A stretch of DNA of 64,000 nt from Nonomuraea sp. SYSU D8015 (GCF_008065375.1 NZ_VJYI01000013.1:240085-304084); one strand, 5' to 3'; counted from the stretch's first letter, positions 17,945 through 26,597 are shown. The notes: a model not told the origin generated them from the letters alone. Translations and numbers: made by a program.

Positions 17945-18795
17945 CCAGGGACATCGACGCGCTCGTCGCCCGATTCGCGGCCCCGCCCGTCACCGAGGTG
18001 AGCGAGGGCGCCCGCGAGCTCATGCATGACATCATGAGCACCGCCGAGCCCGCGCCCCGCAGGACCCGCAGGCGTCTGAGCCTGCGGGTGGCCATACCCG
18101 CGGGCGCCCTGCTCACGGCCGCCGTCCTGGCGATGAGCTGGCTGTTGCCCACTTCATCCGCGGTCGCGCTGGACATCAAGCGCGAGGGTGGCTACTACAT
18201 CATCGCGATCAAGGACCTTTACGCCGATCCGGAGAGCTACGAGACTCAGTTGCGAGCTGTGGGACTCAACATCTCGCTGCGGGTGATTCCCACGACCCCC
18301 GCGCTCGAGGGCTCGGTCTTCCCCACATCTCCGGACAAGCGGCACCTGCCCGAGATCCAGGGCATCAACCCGCCCGGCCAGTGCGGCAAGATGGACGGCT
18401 GTGCCATCGGGGTGAAGATCCCAGTCGGTTTCAAGGGCACCGCCCACATCGACGTTGGCAGGAAGGCGCGGCCGGGCGAGCGCTATGAGAGCACCACCTC
18501 GTTCGACGCCAAGGGCGAGCCCATGCACTGCGTCCCCTACTACAACAAGAGCGTCGCCGAGGTGCGGGCCATGTTGCGGGAGCGGGGCGTGAGCATCGAG
18601 GAGTTCATCGTCACCGATCCCGACTCCAAGGACGCCCGTGACTACGACGTGGCGGATTCCGTGCCGGACTCGTGGCTCGTGCACGGCGGCACCCTCAACG
18701 AGCCCGGATCGGCCACCATTGTCGTGCACGAAAAGCCGATGCCCCAGAAGAACATCGACAACCTCAACGCCGCCAACGGTTGCCCCTCGTCGTGA
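17941..18795 (+). CDS. Single-pass membrane protein, putative partner of an ECF sigma factor
   Basis: A 284-residue protein coupled to the preceding sigma gene by ATGA. The cytoplasmic part (residues 1-45) starts MTRDIDALVARFAAPPVTEV and lacks a zinc anti-sigma motif. One membrane helix spans about 48-70, and a roughly 210-residue extracytoplasmic region follows. Its beginning (VALDIKREGGYYIIAIKDLY, DPESYETQLRAVGLN, then a segment ending IP) parallels the outer domain of the protein at 10965. The remainder has four Cys and a PASTA-like stretch (KSVAEVRAMLRERG) close to the C-terminus. A role as sensor and anti-sigma factor is inference from position and topology. Confidence 0.8.
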   Translation: MTRDIDALVARFAAPPVTEVSEGARELMHDIMSTAEPAPRRTRRRLSLRVAIPAGALLTAAVLAMSWLLPTSSAVALDIKREGGYYIIAIKDLYADPESYETQLRAVGLNISLRVIPTTPALEGSVFPTSPDKRHLPEIQGINPPGQCGKMDGCAIGVKIPVGFKGTAHIDVGRKARPGERYESTTSFDAKGEPMHCVPYYNKSVAEVRAMLRERGVSIEEFIVTDPDSKDARDYDVADSVPDSWLVHGGTLNEPGSATIVVHEKPMPQKNIDNLNAANGCPSS

Positions 18796-18843
18796 TCTTC
18801 GTGGCTGACGTCGTCGTATGACTGTTCCGCACCGTACGCTGCT

Positions 18844-18872
18844 CGGCCTGTCCGGAGTGCCCGGACAGGCCG
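18844..18872. terminator. Bidirectional terminator hairpin
   Basis: A perfect 12-bp stem (CGGCCTGTCCGG at 18844-18855 against 18861-18872) with a 5-nt loop AGTGC. It lies between the convergent sigma-partner gene (ending 18795) and the GTPase operon (ending 18918). Confidence 0.75.
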
Positions 18873-18917
18873 TGCCGTGGTTCGTCCCGGCACTGGTGGC
18901 AGGCGCTACGGCGCTGC

Positions 18918-20828
18918 TCAGGCTTCGGCTCGGGCGACGTCGAGCGCCTCGGTGAAGCGGGCGTACCTGTCCAGCTCCGCCTCCACCGGGTCCAGCACGT
19001 GCTCTCTGGCGACTTGGCCGATCGCCGCACGCAGGGCCTTGGCCGTACGCCGGGCGCGGCGCCTGCCGCCCGCCCAGGCCGCCAGCCGCGACAACAGAGC
19101 GATCAGCACACCCGCGAGCGCCCCGCCCATCAACAGCGCCGTCGGCCACGGCATCGTCCCCAGTGTGGGGAGGGGCGGCTGCGGCAGCCGCAGGTAGTCC
19201 ATCCCGAACAACCCGCCCAGCCACAAAGCCCCGCCCGCCATGGCCGCGAACACCAGCCACTGCAGCACGTTCACGACCCGCCACCACCGGGGGCGCCTGG
19301 TCGCGACGACAGAGGTGGTGGCCACCGCCCTGTCCAGCGCGTCCGCCAGGTCCTGCAGGCGGGATCGGGACGCATGCCGCACCGCCGCGGCCCACGGCCC
19401 GGGCAGCCCGGCCGCGGCCGCCTCACCGACGTCCCTGATCGCCGTCTCGACCTGGGCCCGCTGCGTGGCGGACGCGGCGGGGACGGACGTACGGCCGACG
19501 ACCTCGCGAGCCGGTCCGCCCGGCTTCCTGGCGGGGGCGATGGCGGCGATGCGCAGCCTGCGGAGCGGATCCGGCCGGAACCTGCGGATCCACCGGGTGA
19601 CCGGCCACCCCGTGGCCACGACCGCCCGGTGCCGGTGCCCCTTGGCCACGGCCTCGAGAACCAGCGGCACCCCGGCCGCCTCGGACAGCGCCCCCGTGAG
19701 CGTTCGCTCCAGCGCCACGCCACGCTTCCCACCGTGGGCGACCCCCGCGGAACCGCCCACCGCCACGCGCCCGCCTGGCTCGGCACTCCGGCCCGAGCCC
19801 AGGACCCCACCGGGCCCGGCGCTGCTTCCCGAGCTCACGCGCTCACCAGGTTCCGAGCCCCTGACCGACGCCGCTGTCTCGAGCGGCGCTGTGGGCGAGT
19901 CGCGGTGCGTGGCCGCCTGCGCCATGATGCCATCCATGCCATCCGCGGCACCCGCAGCACTCGATGCGGGCCCGATCAGCGCGCCCACCGCCCGGTCCGT
20001 CGAAGCCGCCGGGGCGGTGGCGAGGAGTCCGGCGGCGGTGGTGATGTCGGCGGTCAGGCGGGCGGACCAGGACGTACGCTCGGCCACGCGATCCGCCAGG
20101 AGTGAGCGGAACTCGGCCAGGCCCGTGCCCGTGCGGGCCGAGACGGGGAGCACCGGCACCCCCGCCAGCCCGTCCTCCTCCAGGAGGCGGCGCAGGTCGC
20201 GTACGCAGCGCTCGACGGCCTGCGGGGGCAGGCGGTCCACCTGGTTGAGCACCACCAGCATCACGTCGCTGTGCTCGGCCAGCGGGCGCAGGTAGCGGTC
20301 GTGGAGCGCGGCGTCGGCGTACTTCTGCGGATCCACCACCCACACCAGCAGATCGACCAGCTCGACCAGGCGGTCCACCTCCAGGCGGTGGGAGAGCCGG
20401 ATGGAGTCGTGGTCCGGGAGGTCCAGGAGGACGAGTCCCGACATTTCGGGATTGATGTCGGGGTTTGCCGCTGTGGCGGAGTGGCGTTGCGGGATCTCCA
20501 GCCAGTCCAGCAGCGGGCCCGCTCCCTCCCCGTCCCAGAGCGCCGCCTGGGCCGTCGAGGTCGTGGGCCTGGTGACGCCGACGGCGGCCAGGTCCTCTCC
20601 GGCCAGGGCGTTGTAGATCGACGACTTCCCGCTGCCCGTGGCCCCGGCCAGCGCGGCGACGGTGTGGTCGATGGAGAGCTCGCGGCGTACCCCGGCTCGC
20701 TCGGCGACTGCCCGCGCCTCGGACACCGCCGACTCGGCCAACCGCCCCTCCCCCAGCGACGCCGCCTCCAGCAGTGCGGCCAGCCGGGAGTCGAGGGAGG
20801 GCCCCTCCTTACGGCGCAGCAGCCTCAC
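18918..20828 (-). CDS. Dynamin-like/YfjP-type membrane GTPase
   Basis: A 636-residue GTPase. G1 is GATGSGKSS near residue 62, the G2-like threonines are in TRPTTSTAQA, G3 is DLPDHDS and G4 is NQVD; all are intact. Residues about 280-375 form a Ser/Gly/Pro-rich linker of low complexity. Two hydrophobic segments near residues 515-540 (LQWLVFAAMAGGALWLGGLF) and 558-580 form a probable membrane hairpin, followed by a basic GGRRRARR stretch. This layout suits a bacterial dynamin-like protein acting on the membrane. It overlaps the upstream partner GTPase by 4 bp. Streptomyces has a DynA/DynB pair for sporulation septa; equivalence is not shown here. Confidence 0.88.
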   Translation of the reverse strand: MRLLRRKEGPSLDSRLAALLEAASLGEGRLAESAVSEARAVAERAGVRRELSIDHTVAALAGATGSGKSSIYNALAGEDLAAVGVTRPTTSTAQAALWDGEGAGPLLDWLEIPQRHSATAANPDINPEMSGLVLLDLPDHDSIRLSHRLEVDRLVELVDLLVWVVDPQKYADAALHDRYLRPLAEHSDVMLVVLNQVDRLPPQAVERCVRDLRRLLEEDGLAGVPVLPVSARTGTGLAEFRSLLADRVAERTSWSARLTADITTAAGLLATAPAASTDRAVGALIGPASSAAGAADGMDGIMAQAATHRDSPTAPLETAASVRGSEPGERVSSGSSAGPGGVLGSGRSAEPGGRVAVGGSAGVAHGGKRGVALERTLTGALSEAAGVPLVLEAVAKGHRHRAVVATGWPVTRWIRRFRPDPLRRLRIAAIAPARKPGGPAREVVGRTSVPAASATQRAQVETAIRDVGEAAAAGLPGPWAAAVRHASRSRLQDLADALDRAVATTSVVATRRPRWWRVVNVLQWLVFAAMAGGALWLGGLFGMDYLRLPQPPLPTLGTMPWPTALLMGGALAGVLIALLSRLAAWAGGRRRARRTAKALRAAIGQVAREHVLDPVEAELDRYARFTEALDVARAEA

Positions 20829-22789
20829 CGGCCCTCCCCTTCTCCCGCACCACCGCCGCCCCCGGACGGCGGAGACGCAGGCGGCGTAGAGGGCTCAGCG
20901 GCGCCAGCGCCCGGTCCTGCGCCCGGTCCTGCGCCCGGTCCTGCGCCCGGTCCTGCGCCTCGCGCGTCACCTGCGGGCAGGGGCGGGAACTCGATCGTGT
21001 CGCTCTGCCGCCGGTCGGCCGTCGTGTCTGGTGCAGCGACCGCCGGGAGCTCGGCCGTGTCACCGGACCGTGGTGAGGCAGGTGCGGTCGCCGGGGGAAG
21101 GTCGGCGCGGTGGGCGCGTACCGTCTGCAGGGCGGCGCGCAGCTCGGCCGCCGTGCCGCGCGGCGGCTCGATGGACTCCAGGAGGGCGGTGAAGCGGGCG
21201 GATTCGGCCTCCAGCAGCCCGCGCACCCGCTCCCGCAGGTCCTCCCGTGCCCGCACCGTCAGCGTCCGCACCGCCTGATCCCCGAACACCGCCTCCAGCA
21301 GCTTCTGCGACAGCACGCTCGTCCCGCCCGCGATCCCTACCTCGATCCCGGTCAGTCCGCCGGTGGAGGCGAACACGGCCAGCATGAGCAGCAGCCCGAC
21401 CCCGTTCACTCCGAGTGAGGCCAACCTGGCGGTGGTCCGCTTCTCGGCCCCTTCGGCCCGCACCAGGTCCAGGACGTACTCCTGCCATCCCCGCACCGCC
21501 GCCTCGGCCCGCTTGCCGAGGTCGGGCGAGGCGCGGCCGAGCCGGGCGGACTCGACGGCGCCGAGCCGTTCGAGCAGGCCGGGCCCGCCGGGGGCCGCCG
21601 ACCAGCCCTCCAGCGCGCGCTCGGCGGCCCCGTCGGCGGCGCCCCTGATCAGGGCCTCGACACCGCTCTCCAGTGCCTCCTTGAGCTGGACCTCCGGCAC
21701 CCGCCCGGTGAAGAAGCCGACGATCCGGTCGCGCAGCCACCCCACCCGACTCTCCAGGGAACGCATGAGGTCGCCGGTGCCGATGAAGTCCTGCCAGCGG
21801 GCCAGCACCTCGCCCCGCAGCAGCGAGCCGTCCCGCATGCCCTCGTCGAAGTCGGCCATCCCGCCCGCGTACGCCCCCGAGACGATCGAACGCAGCCCGT
21901 CGAAGGCGCCCTGCTGGCGCGAGATCGCCACGGCCAGCGCCGGCACCCGGGTGTCCAGGCTGTCGAGCGCCCCCGACAGCGTCTGGCGCACGACACGCGA
22001 CCGCTCCGCCGCGTCCTCCGCCAGCCCGGCCAGCCAGGAGACGATGGGCCCCACCGACTCGGCGGGCAGCCTGGCCTTCTCGGAGGGGAGGACGGCCTCG
22101 GGGACGGTGAACAGGCGGGTGCCGTCGAGTCCGTTCTCGGCCAGCAGGCGGGCGAGATCGCGCGAGACCGGGTCCACGGCGTCCGGGGGCACCCGATCGA
22201 GGACGACGGCCAGCGCCGTGCTGCGTTCCCGGGCCGAGCGCAGGAAGCTCCACGGGACCTCGTCGGCGTAGCGGGCGGCGGTCGTGACGAACAGCCACAG
22301 GTCGGCGGCGGCCAGCAGTTGCGCGGCGAGCTCCCGGTTGGCGGTCACCACCGAGTCGATGTCGGGCGCGTCGAGCAGCGCGAGACCGGCACCCAGAGCC
22401 GGCGAGGTCACCACGCGCAGCGCGCCGGGGCCGTCGCCGGTGGCGCGGGACAGGCCGGGCAGCACGTTCTGTCCCATGAACCAGGCTCGGTCGGCCGGGT
22501 TGACCACGAGCGTGGGCACCAGCGTGGTGGGCCGCAGCACCCCCGGCTCGGCCACGTCGGCCCCGACCAGCGAGTTGACCAGCGTGGACTTGCCCGCGCC
22601 CGTGGACCCGCCGACGACGGCGAGCAGCGGCGCGTCCAGGGCGCGCAGCCTGGGGAGCAGGTAGTCGTCGAGCTGCCCGGTCAGCTCCCGCAGCGCACGC
22701 CGGTCCGCCGCCGCCTCACCGATCGCCAGCGGGAACAGCTCGCGATCCAACGGCCGGCGCAGCCTCTCCAACGCGCTCAGCAGGTCCAT
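20825..22789 (-). CDS. Dynamin-like GTPase, partner of the downstream GTPase
   Basis: A 654-residue protein. G1 is VVGGSTGAGKSTLVNSLVG near residue 60, TTL-V-PTL supplies G2, and G3 is LLDAPDIDSV. The G4 position reads LDRVPPD, lacking the usual (N/T)KxD, so nucleotide specificity may be altered. A hydrophobic hairpin occurs near residues 460-500 (VNGVGLLLMLAVFASTGGLT). The last 90 residues are Pro/Ala/Gly-rich and disordered, including repeated GPGA units. The ATG at 22789 begins MDLLSALERLRRPLDRELFP. It is the first gene of a coupled pair; such pairs (for example IniA/IniC, DynA/DynB) act as heteromeric membrane-remodelling GTPases. Confidence 0.88.
   Translation of the reverse strand: MDLLSALERLRRPLDRELFPLAIGEAAADRRALRELTGQLDDYLLPRLRALDAPLLAVVGGSTGAGKSTLVNSLVGADVAEPGVLRPTTLVPTLVVNPADRAWFMGQNVLPGLSRATGDGPGALRVVTSPALGAGLALLDAPDIDSVVTANRELAAQLLAAADLWLFVTTAARYADEVPWSFLRSARERSTALAVVLDRVPPDAVDPVSRDLARLLAENGLDGTRLFTVPEAVLPSEKARLPAESVGPIVSWLAGLAEDAAERSRVVRQTLSGALDSLDTRVPALAVAISRQQGAFDGLRSIVSGAYAGGMADFDEGMRDGSLLRGEVLARWQDFIGTGDLMRSLESRVGWLRDRIVGFFTGRVPEVQLKEALESGVEALIRGAADGAAERALEGWSAAPGGPGLLERLGAVESARLGRASPDLGKRAEAAVRGWQEYVLDLVRAEGAEKRTTARLASLGVNGVGLLLMLAVFASTGGLTGIEVGIAGGTSVLSQKLLEAVFGDQAVRTLTVRAREDLRERVRGLLEAESARFTALLESIEPPRGTAAELRAALQTVRAHRADLPPATAPASPRSGDTAELPAVAAPDTTADRRQSDTIEFPPLPAGDARGAGPGAGPGAGPGAGPGAGAAEPSTPPASPPSGGGGGAGEGEGR
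20907..20959. repeat. 12-bp tandem repeat encoding (GPGA)n
   Basis: GCGCCCGGTCCT is repeated four times exactly (20907-20954), followed by a partial copy. It is in frame within the tail of the GTPase gene and encodes GPGA units. A unit length that is a multiple of 3 lets copy number vary without frameshift. Confidence 0.9.
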
Positions 22790-22856
22790 ACCCCCACGCT
22801 AGACCCCCATTTCGCCTGAGAGCTTCCACGGGGAGACTGTTTTCGCAGATAGGGAC

Positions 22857-22997
22857 TCACATTGCCGGGTTCGAGAGCGGAATCCCGGATCGGGCCGCCA
22901 CCAGCCCGGCTTCGACGGCCTTGAGCAGCGCGAGCGCGGCGTCGAGGCGGCCGGTGTCGTGACCGGACCGGTCCTGCGACACCGAAGGAAGCGCCAC
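22857..22997 (-). CDS. Small hypothetical protein upstream of the GTPase pair
   Basis: About 46 codons from GTG 22997, or 41 from GTG 22982, with strong third-position GC bias and a TGA at 22857-22859. The sequence includes RLDAALALLKAVEAGLVAAR and SGIPLSNPAM, an amphipathic helix and short tail. GTG 22982 has GGGGTGG at better spacing. It ends 68 bp before the GTPase operon on the same strand, so it may be its first gene. The TnpB element starts just beyond it and could have truncated a longer gene. No family recognised. Confidence 0.45.
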   Translation of the reverse strand: MALPSVSQDRSGHDTGRLDAALALLKAVEAGLVAARSGIPLSNPAM

Positions 22998-23082
22998 CCC
23001 TCTTTCGAAAACACTATGGAAAGACTCTGTCACATTGGGTAACCTATGGAATGCGTGATGTAGCTGTGACAGGAGATGCGCG

Positions 23083-24312
23083 ATGGCGATCCGCCGCTCT
23101 GCCACCAAACGGCAAGGTCTGCCGTCGGTGGTGCAACTGCGGCTCACGCCCACCCCGGATCAGGCCGACGCACTGACCGCAGCAGTGCGGGTGTGCAATC
23201 AAGCGGCGACCGTCATCTCCCGCTTGGCCTGGCAGCAGCGTGTCTTTACAGTACTGAACCTGCACCGGCTGGCCTACCATCCAGTGCGCACACAGGTGGT
23301 CGGGCTGGGCGCGCAGGCCGCTATACGGGCCATCGCCAGGGTGGCCGGCGCATATGCCAACCGACGCGCCACGAAAAAGCGGGCTCACATCTTCCGCCCT
23401 CACGGCGCCATCCCCTACGACGCGCGCCTGATGAGCTGGAACCGCGATGCCCGCGCCGTGTCCCTGTGGACACCCAGAGGCCGCGTAACCCTGCCCTACA
23501 CCGGACGGCTAGAAGCCCTCAAGGCCATCGACACGCTGCCGATCGGGGAGGCTGACCTGATCTGCCGTCGCGGCATATGGCTGCTCCAGGTCGCCGTCAC
23601 TCTGCCTAAACCGGCGGTTCGTGAGCCGGTCAACGGTTTCATAGGAGTGGACCAAGGAGTGGCCAACCTGGCGGTCACCAGCGACGGTGTGGTGCTGCCC
23701 GGTCTCGCGCTGAGCGGGACGATTAGTTTCAACGGCCACGTCCGCGCGCTAAGGCAGCGGCGGCATGGTCAACGCCGCCGCCTTCAGAAGAAGGGCACTC
23801 CTGCGGCGCGGCGAGTGCTGCGCCGCCTGTCCGGGCGTGAGCACCGGATGATGACTGACCTCAACCACCAAATATCTAAGTACGTGGTGCGCGAAGCCGA
23901 ACGCACCGGCCGCGGCATCGCCCTGGAAGACCTCCAGGGCATCCGCGGGCGGGCAAGGGCTCACCGGCTCCAGCGGCGCACTCTCCACTCCTGGGCCTTC
24001 GCCCAGCAGATCGCCTTCACCCGCTACAAGGCCGCCCGCGCCGGGATCGCTTTCGTGTTGGTCGATCCCGCGTATACGTCGCAGGCGTGTCCGGAGTGCG
24101 GGTATGTCTCCCGGGCGAATCGGCCGGCGCGGGGCCGGTTCTCCTGCACCCGGTGTGGCCTCGCTGGGCACGCCGATCACATCGCGGCCCGCAACATCGC
24201 AGCACGCGGTGTTGCGGGCTGGGCTGTTGTCAACCAGCCGCACGCTACCGGCTTCCCTTCAGCCAGACGGGACCGTGAGAGCAAACCATCGGCTTCAGCC
24301 TGTGGTAGTTGA
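23083..24312 (+). CDS. tnpB: TnpB-family RNA-guided nuclease of an IS200/IS605-type element
   Basis: A 409-residue TnpB (OrfB). The RuvC-like active site appears complete: Asp190 in FIGVDQGVANLAV, Glu282 in GIALEDLQGIR and Asp365 in GHADHIAARNI. The zinc ribbon CPECGYVSRANRPARGRFSC-TRC lies between the last two. The N-terminal wedge domain starts MAIRRSATKRQGLPSVVQLR. No TnpA transposase is adjacent, so this is an IS1341-type stand-alone copy. TnpB proteins are guided by an RNA from the 3' end of their own gene and cut near a short adjacent motif (family knowledge). GC content is visibly below that of the neighbours, consistent with transfer. The ATG at 23083 has AGGAGA upstream. Confidence 0.92.
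   Translation: MAIRRSATKRQGLPSVVQLRLTPTPDQADALTAAVRVCNQAATVISRLAWQQRVFTVLNLHRLAYHPVRTQVVGLGAQAAIRAIARVAGAYANRRATKKRAHIFRPHGAIPYDARLMSWNRDARAVSLWTPRGRVTLPYTGRLEALKAIDTLPIGEADLICRRGIWLLQVAVTLPKPAVREPVNGFIGVDQGVANLAVTSDGVVLPGLALSGTISFNGHVRALRQRRHGQRRRLQKKGTPAARRVLRRLSGREHRMMTDLNHQISKYVVREAERTGRGIALEDLQGIRGRARAHRLQRRTLHSWAFAQQIAFTRYKAARAGIAFVLVDPAYTSQACPECGYVSRANRPARGRFSCTRCGLAGHADHIAARNIAARGVAGWAVVNQPHATGFPSARRDRESKPSASACGS
23083..24312 (+). mobile_element. IS200/IS605-group (IS1341-like) element, ends approximate
   Basis: The element consists of tnpB and short flanks. IS605-group elements have no terminal inverted repeats or target duplications, so ends cannot be fixed here. The right end is probably just past 24312, near the GGTAGTTGAC sequence that commonly closes such actinomycete elements. 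The left end lies between the small ORF start (22997) and 23083. Confidence 0.7.
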
Positions 24313-24315
24313 CGT
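24200..24315 (+). ncRNA. Candidate omega/reRNA at the tnpB 3' end
   Basis: The last codons of tnpB form a hairpin at 24285-24306: ACCA pairs with TGGT and GGC with GCC around a TTCA loop. This is the position and form of the scaffold end of TnpB guide RNAs, whose guide would be the sequence immediately outside the element (about 24316 onward). The 5' boundary is a guess. Confidence 0.35.
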
Positions 24316-24459
24316 TCGTCTTCGCCCTGACCATGCAGAACAGGCTGCACGCAGACAACATGCACAGCGGCATAGGGACCTTGCCGATGGACTGGCTGTC
24401 CCTAGTCCAGCTCGCCCTGGCTCCCGGCGTGGCACCTCGCCACCCGCCCTGACGTGCTA

Positions 24460-25143
24460 CTACTGGCCCGCGGGCGGCTCTCTCAGTACGTAACCGACAC
24501 TCCGCAACGTGTGAATGAGGCGCGGCTCGACATCGTCCACCTTGCGCCGCAGATAGGAGACGTACGACTCGACGACGCCGGCGTCACCGCCGAAGTCGTA
24601 GTTCCACACGTGGTCGAGGATCTGCGCCTTCGACAGCACGCGCCCGGCATTGACCATGAAGTAGTGCAGGAGCTTGAACTCGGTCGGCGACAGGCGCACC
24701 TGGCGCCCACCCCGCCACACCTCGCGGGCGTCCTCGTCCAGCTCCAGGTCGGCCACCTTCAGCCTGCTGGCGGGCGCGCCGTCGGAACGGGTGCGCCGCA
24801 GCACCGCCCGGATCCTGGCCTGCACCTCCTCCAGGCTGAACGGCTTGGTCACGTAGTCGTCCCCGACCCGCAGCCCCGCGATCTTGTCCTCGGTGGCGTC
24901 GCGGGCGGTCAGGAACAGCACGGGCGCGTCGATCCTCTTGGCCACCTCCAACCCGTCGAGGTCGGGCAGCATGACGTCGAGCACCACGAGATCGGGCGAG
25001 GCCCGCTCGGCCACCTCGACGGCCTCCTGCCCGTCGGCGGCGGTGAGCACCTCGAACCCGGAAAAGCGCAGGCTGGCGGAGAGCAGGTCCCTGATGCTGG
25101 GCTCGTCGTCCACCACCATGATCAGCGCCTCGGGTTTCGTCAC
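24460..25143 (-). CDS. OmpR/PhoB-family response regulator with shortened receiver
   Basis: A 227-residue regulator. The receiver has the acidic pair in MVVDDEPS, phosphoacceptor Asp56 in DLVVLDVMLPDLDG, the Thr of FLTARD and the Lys of YVTKPF. The C-terminal winged helix includes LSPTEFKLLHYFMVNAGRVL and DHVWNYDFGGDAGVVESYVS. Compared with the homologue at 26597 it lacks about four residues after AKRI and one Gly in the loop before DDYVTKPF (VGDDYV instead of IGGDDYV). The start is GTG 25143. It follows the histidine kinase gene by 41 bp and is closely related to the regulator upstream of that kinase, so it looks like a duplicate. Confidence 0.88.
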   Translation of the reverse strand: MTKPEALIMVVDDEPSIRDLLSASLRFSGFEVLTAADGQEAVEVAERASPDLVVLDVMLPDLDGLEVAKRIDAPVLFLTARDATEDKIAGLRVGDDYVTKPFSLEEVQARIRAVLRRTRSDGAPASRLKVADLELDEDAREVWRGGRQVRLSPTEFKLLHYFMVNAGRVLSKAQILDHVWNYDFGGDAGVVESYVSYLRRKVDDVEPRLIHTLRSVGYVLREPPAGQ

Positions 25144-25165
25144 CTACTTAGAGTGACGCAGTCAC

Positions 25166-25187
25166 CTGAGGGTTAGCTGAAGGCTCA
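25166..25187 (-). promoter_or_regulatory. 11-bp direct repeat, candidate response-regulator box
   Basis: CTGAGGGTTAG and CTGAAGGCTCA are adjacent 11-bp repeats just upstream of the response regulator start at 25143, overlapping the kinase stop. OmpR-family regulators bind such helically phased direct repeats (family knowledge). Autoregulation is inference. Confidence 0.4.
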
Positions 25188-26597
25188 CTCCAAGGCAAGT
25201 GGGAGTTCGACGCGGAAGGTGGAGCCGCGCTCCGGCGAGCTGTCCACGGTGACCGCGCCGCCGTGGGCCCGCACGAGCGCCCGTACGATGGCCAGGCCCA
25301 GGCCGCTGCCCCGGTCCTCGGCCGAGCGGCGGCGGGACCTCGCGGAGTCGGCGCGGTAGAAGCGTTCGAAGACGTGCTCGACCTGCTCGGGGGTGAGCCC
25401 GGGGCCGGAGTCGACGACTTCGAGGAAGACCCTGTCGGCGCCCGCCCCTGCGCGGACGATGATCGGCGATCCGGGCTCGGTGTGGACGATCGCGTTGGTG
25501 ACGAGGTTGCTGATGACCTGGCGCAGGCGTACCTCGTCGCCGGAGACGATCAGGGCCGCGCCGCCGACCACGTCCAGCTTGATCGTCCGCTCGGGCGCGA
25601 GGATCCTGGCATCCTGTACGGCGTCCGCGGCCAGCGCCAGCATGTCGACCGGCCGCATCTGCAGCGGCCGCTGCTGGTCGACCCTGGCCAGCAACAGCAG
25701 GTCGTCCACCAGCAGGCTCATCCGGCCCGCGGCCTTCTCCACGCGCTGCATCAGCTCGGCGGGGTCGGCGCCGGGGTTCTGGCGGGAGTATTCGGCGAAG
25801 CCGCGGATGGAGGTCAGCGGGGTGCGCAGCTCGTGCGAGGCGTCGCCGACGAACTGGCGCATGCGGTCCTCGGACCGCCTGGCCGCCGCCTCGGAGGCCG
25901 ACCTGGCGGCGAAGGCGGCCTCGATCTGGGCCAGCATGCCGTTGAGCGACCTGGCCAGGCGGCCCACCTCGGTGCGGGGGTCGCCGTCCGGCACCCGCCG
26001 GCCGAGCTCGCCGCCCGCGATGGCCTCGGCCGTACGCTCGATCTCGCCGAGCGGCCGCATGCTGCGCCGGACGATCGTGACGCCCACGACGGCCAGGATG
26101 AGCAGGATGCCGCCGCCGCCCAGCAGCTCGATGAGCGCCAGCCGCCGGGTGATCGCATCGACCTCCTCCAGGTCCACGGCGACCACGATGGTGCTGCGCT
26201 GGATCTGGGAGTGCAGCACCCGCCACTCCCCGCCGCCCTGGACCGCGGGCGTGGTGTAGGGAACGGCCCCCGGTGTGGGCGACAGGACCGGCTTGGGCTT
26301 CAGGTCGACGTCGCGGTCGTCGCGCATGGGCTCGAACACGCCGCCGGGCTCCTTGACCAGGGCGATCGCGTCGGACTCGATGAGGAGGGGCGATTGGGAG
26401 GTCTGCTTGTCCTTCTTCCAGTCGTGCACGACCTTCTTCTGCATGCGCTGGGCGAGGAGCCCCAGCTGGCCGTCCACCCGGCCGATGAGATAGGTGTGCA
26501 GCACCGAGACGCTGACCAGGCCGATGAAGGTCATGCCGAATCCCAGCAGCGCCAGCATCGACGCGATCAGCTTGACCCTCAGCGGCAGAGCGCTCAT
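25185..26597 (-). CDS. Two-component sensor histidine kinase
   Basis: A 470-residue membrane kinase. TM1 is about residues 7-33 (LIASMLALLGFGMTFIGLVS). A roughly 115-residue extracytoplasmic sensor follows, with a Pro-rich central section. TM2 is near 155-178 (LLGGGGILLILAVVGVTIV), then HAMP, HisKA with FVGDASHELRTPLTSIRGFA (phospho-His about 253), and the HATPase domain with NLVTNAIVHTEPG, DSGPGL and GSGLGLAIVRAL. All catalytic boxes are intact. It is coupled by TGATG to the upstream response regulator at 26597, its evident partner. A second, similar regulator lies downstream. The stimulus is unknown. Confidence 0.9.
   Translation of the reverse strand: MSALPLRVKLIASMLALLGFGMTFIGLVSVSVLHTYLIGRVDGQLGLLAQRMQKKVVHDWKKDKQTSQSPLLIESDAIALVKEPGGVFEPMRDDRDVDLKPKPVLSPTPGAVPYTTPAVQGGGEWRVLHSQIQRSTIVVAVDLEEVDAITRRLALIELLGGGGILLILAVVGVTIVRRSMRPLGEIERTAEAIAGGELGRRVPDGDPRTEVGRLARSLNGMLAQIEAAFAARSASEAAARRSEDRMRQFVGDASHELRTPLTSIRGFAEYSRQNPGADPAELMQRVEKAAGRMSLLVDDLLLLARVDQQRPLQMRPVDMLALAADAVQDARILAPERTIKLDVVGGAALIVSGDEVRLRQVISNLVTNAIVHTEPGSPIIVRAGAGADRVFLEVVDSGPGLTPEQVEHVFERFYRADSARSRRRSAEDRGSGLGLAIVRALVRAHGGAVTVDSSPERGSTFRVELPLALE

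Noticed and set aside
18918..22789. Naming the GTPases dynA and dynB
   Set aside because: Only the general dynamin-like pair arrangement is seen; IniA/IniC-like or YfjP-like identities are equally compatible.
24333..24452. 39-codon ORF (MQNRLHADNMHSGIGTLPMD...) downstream of tnpB
   Set aside because: Mixed codon bias, weak ribosome-binding site and position in the likely guide/target region of the TnpB element; not enough support.
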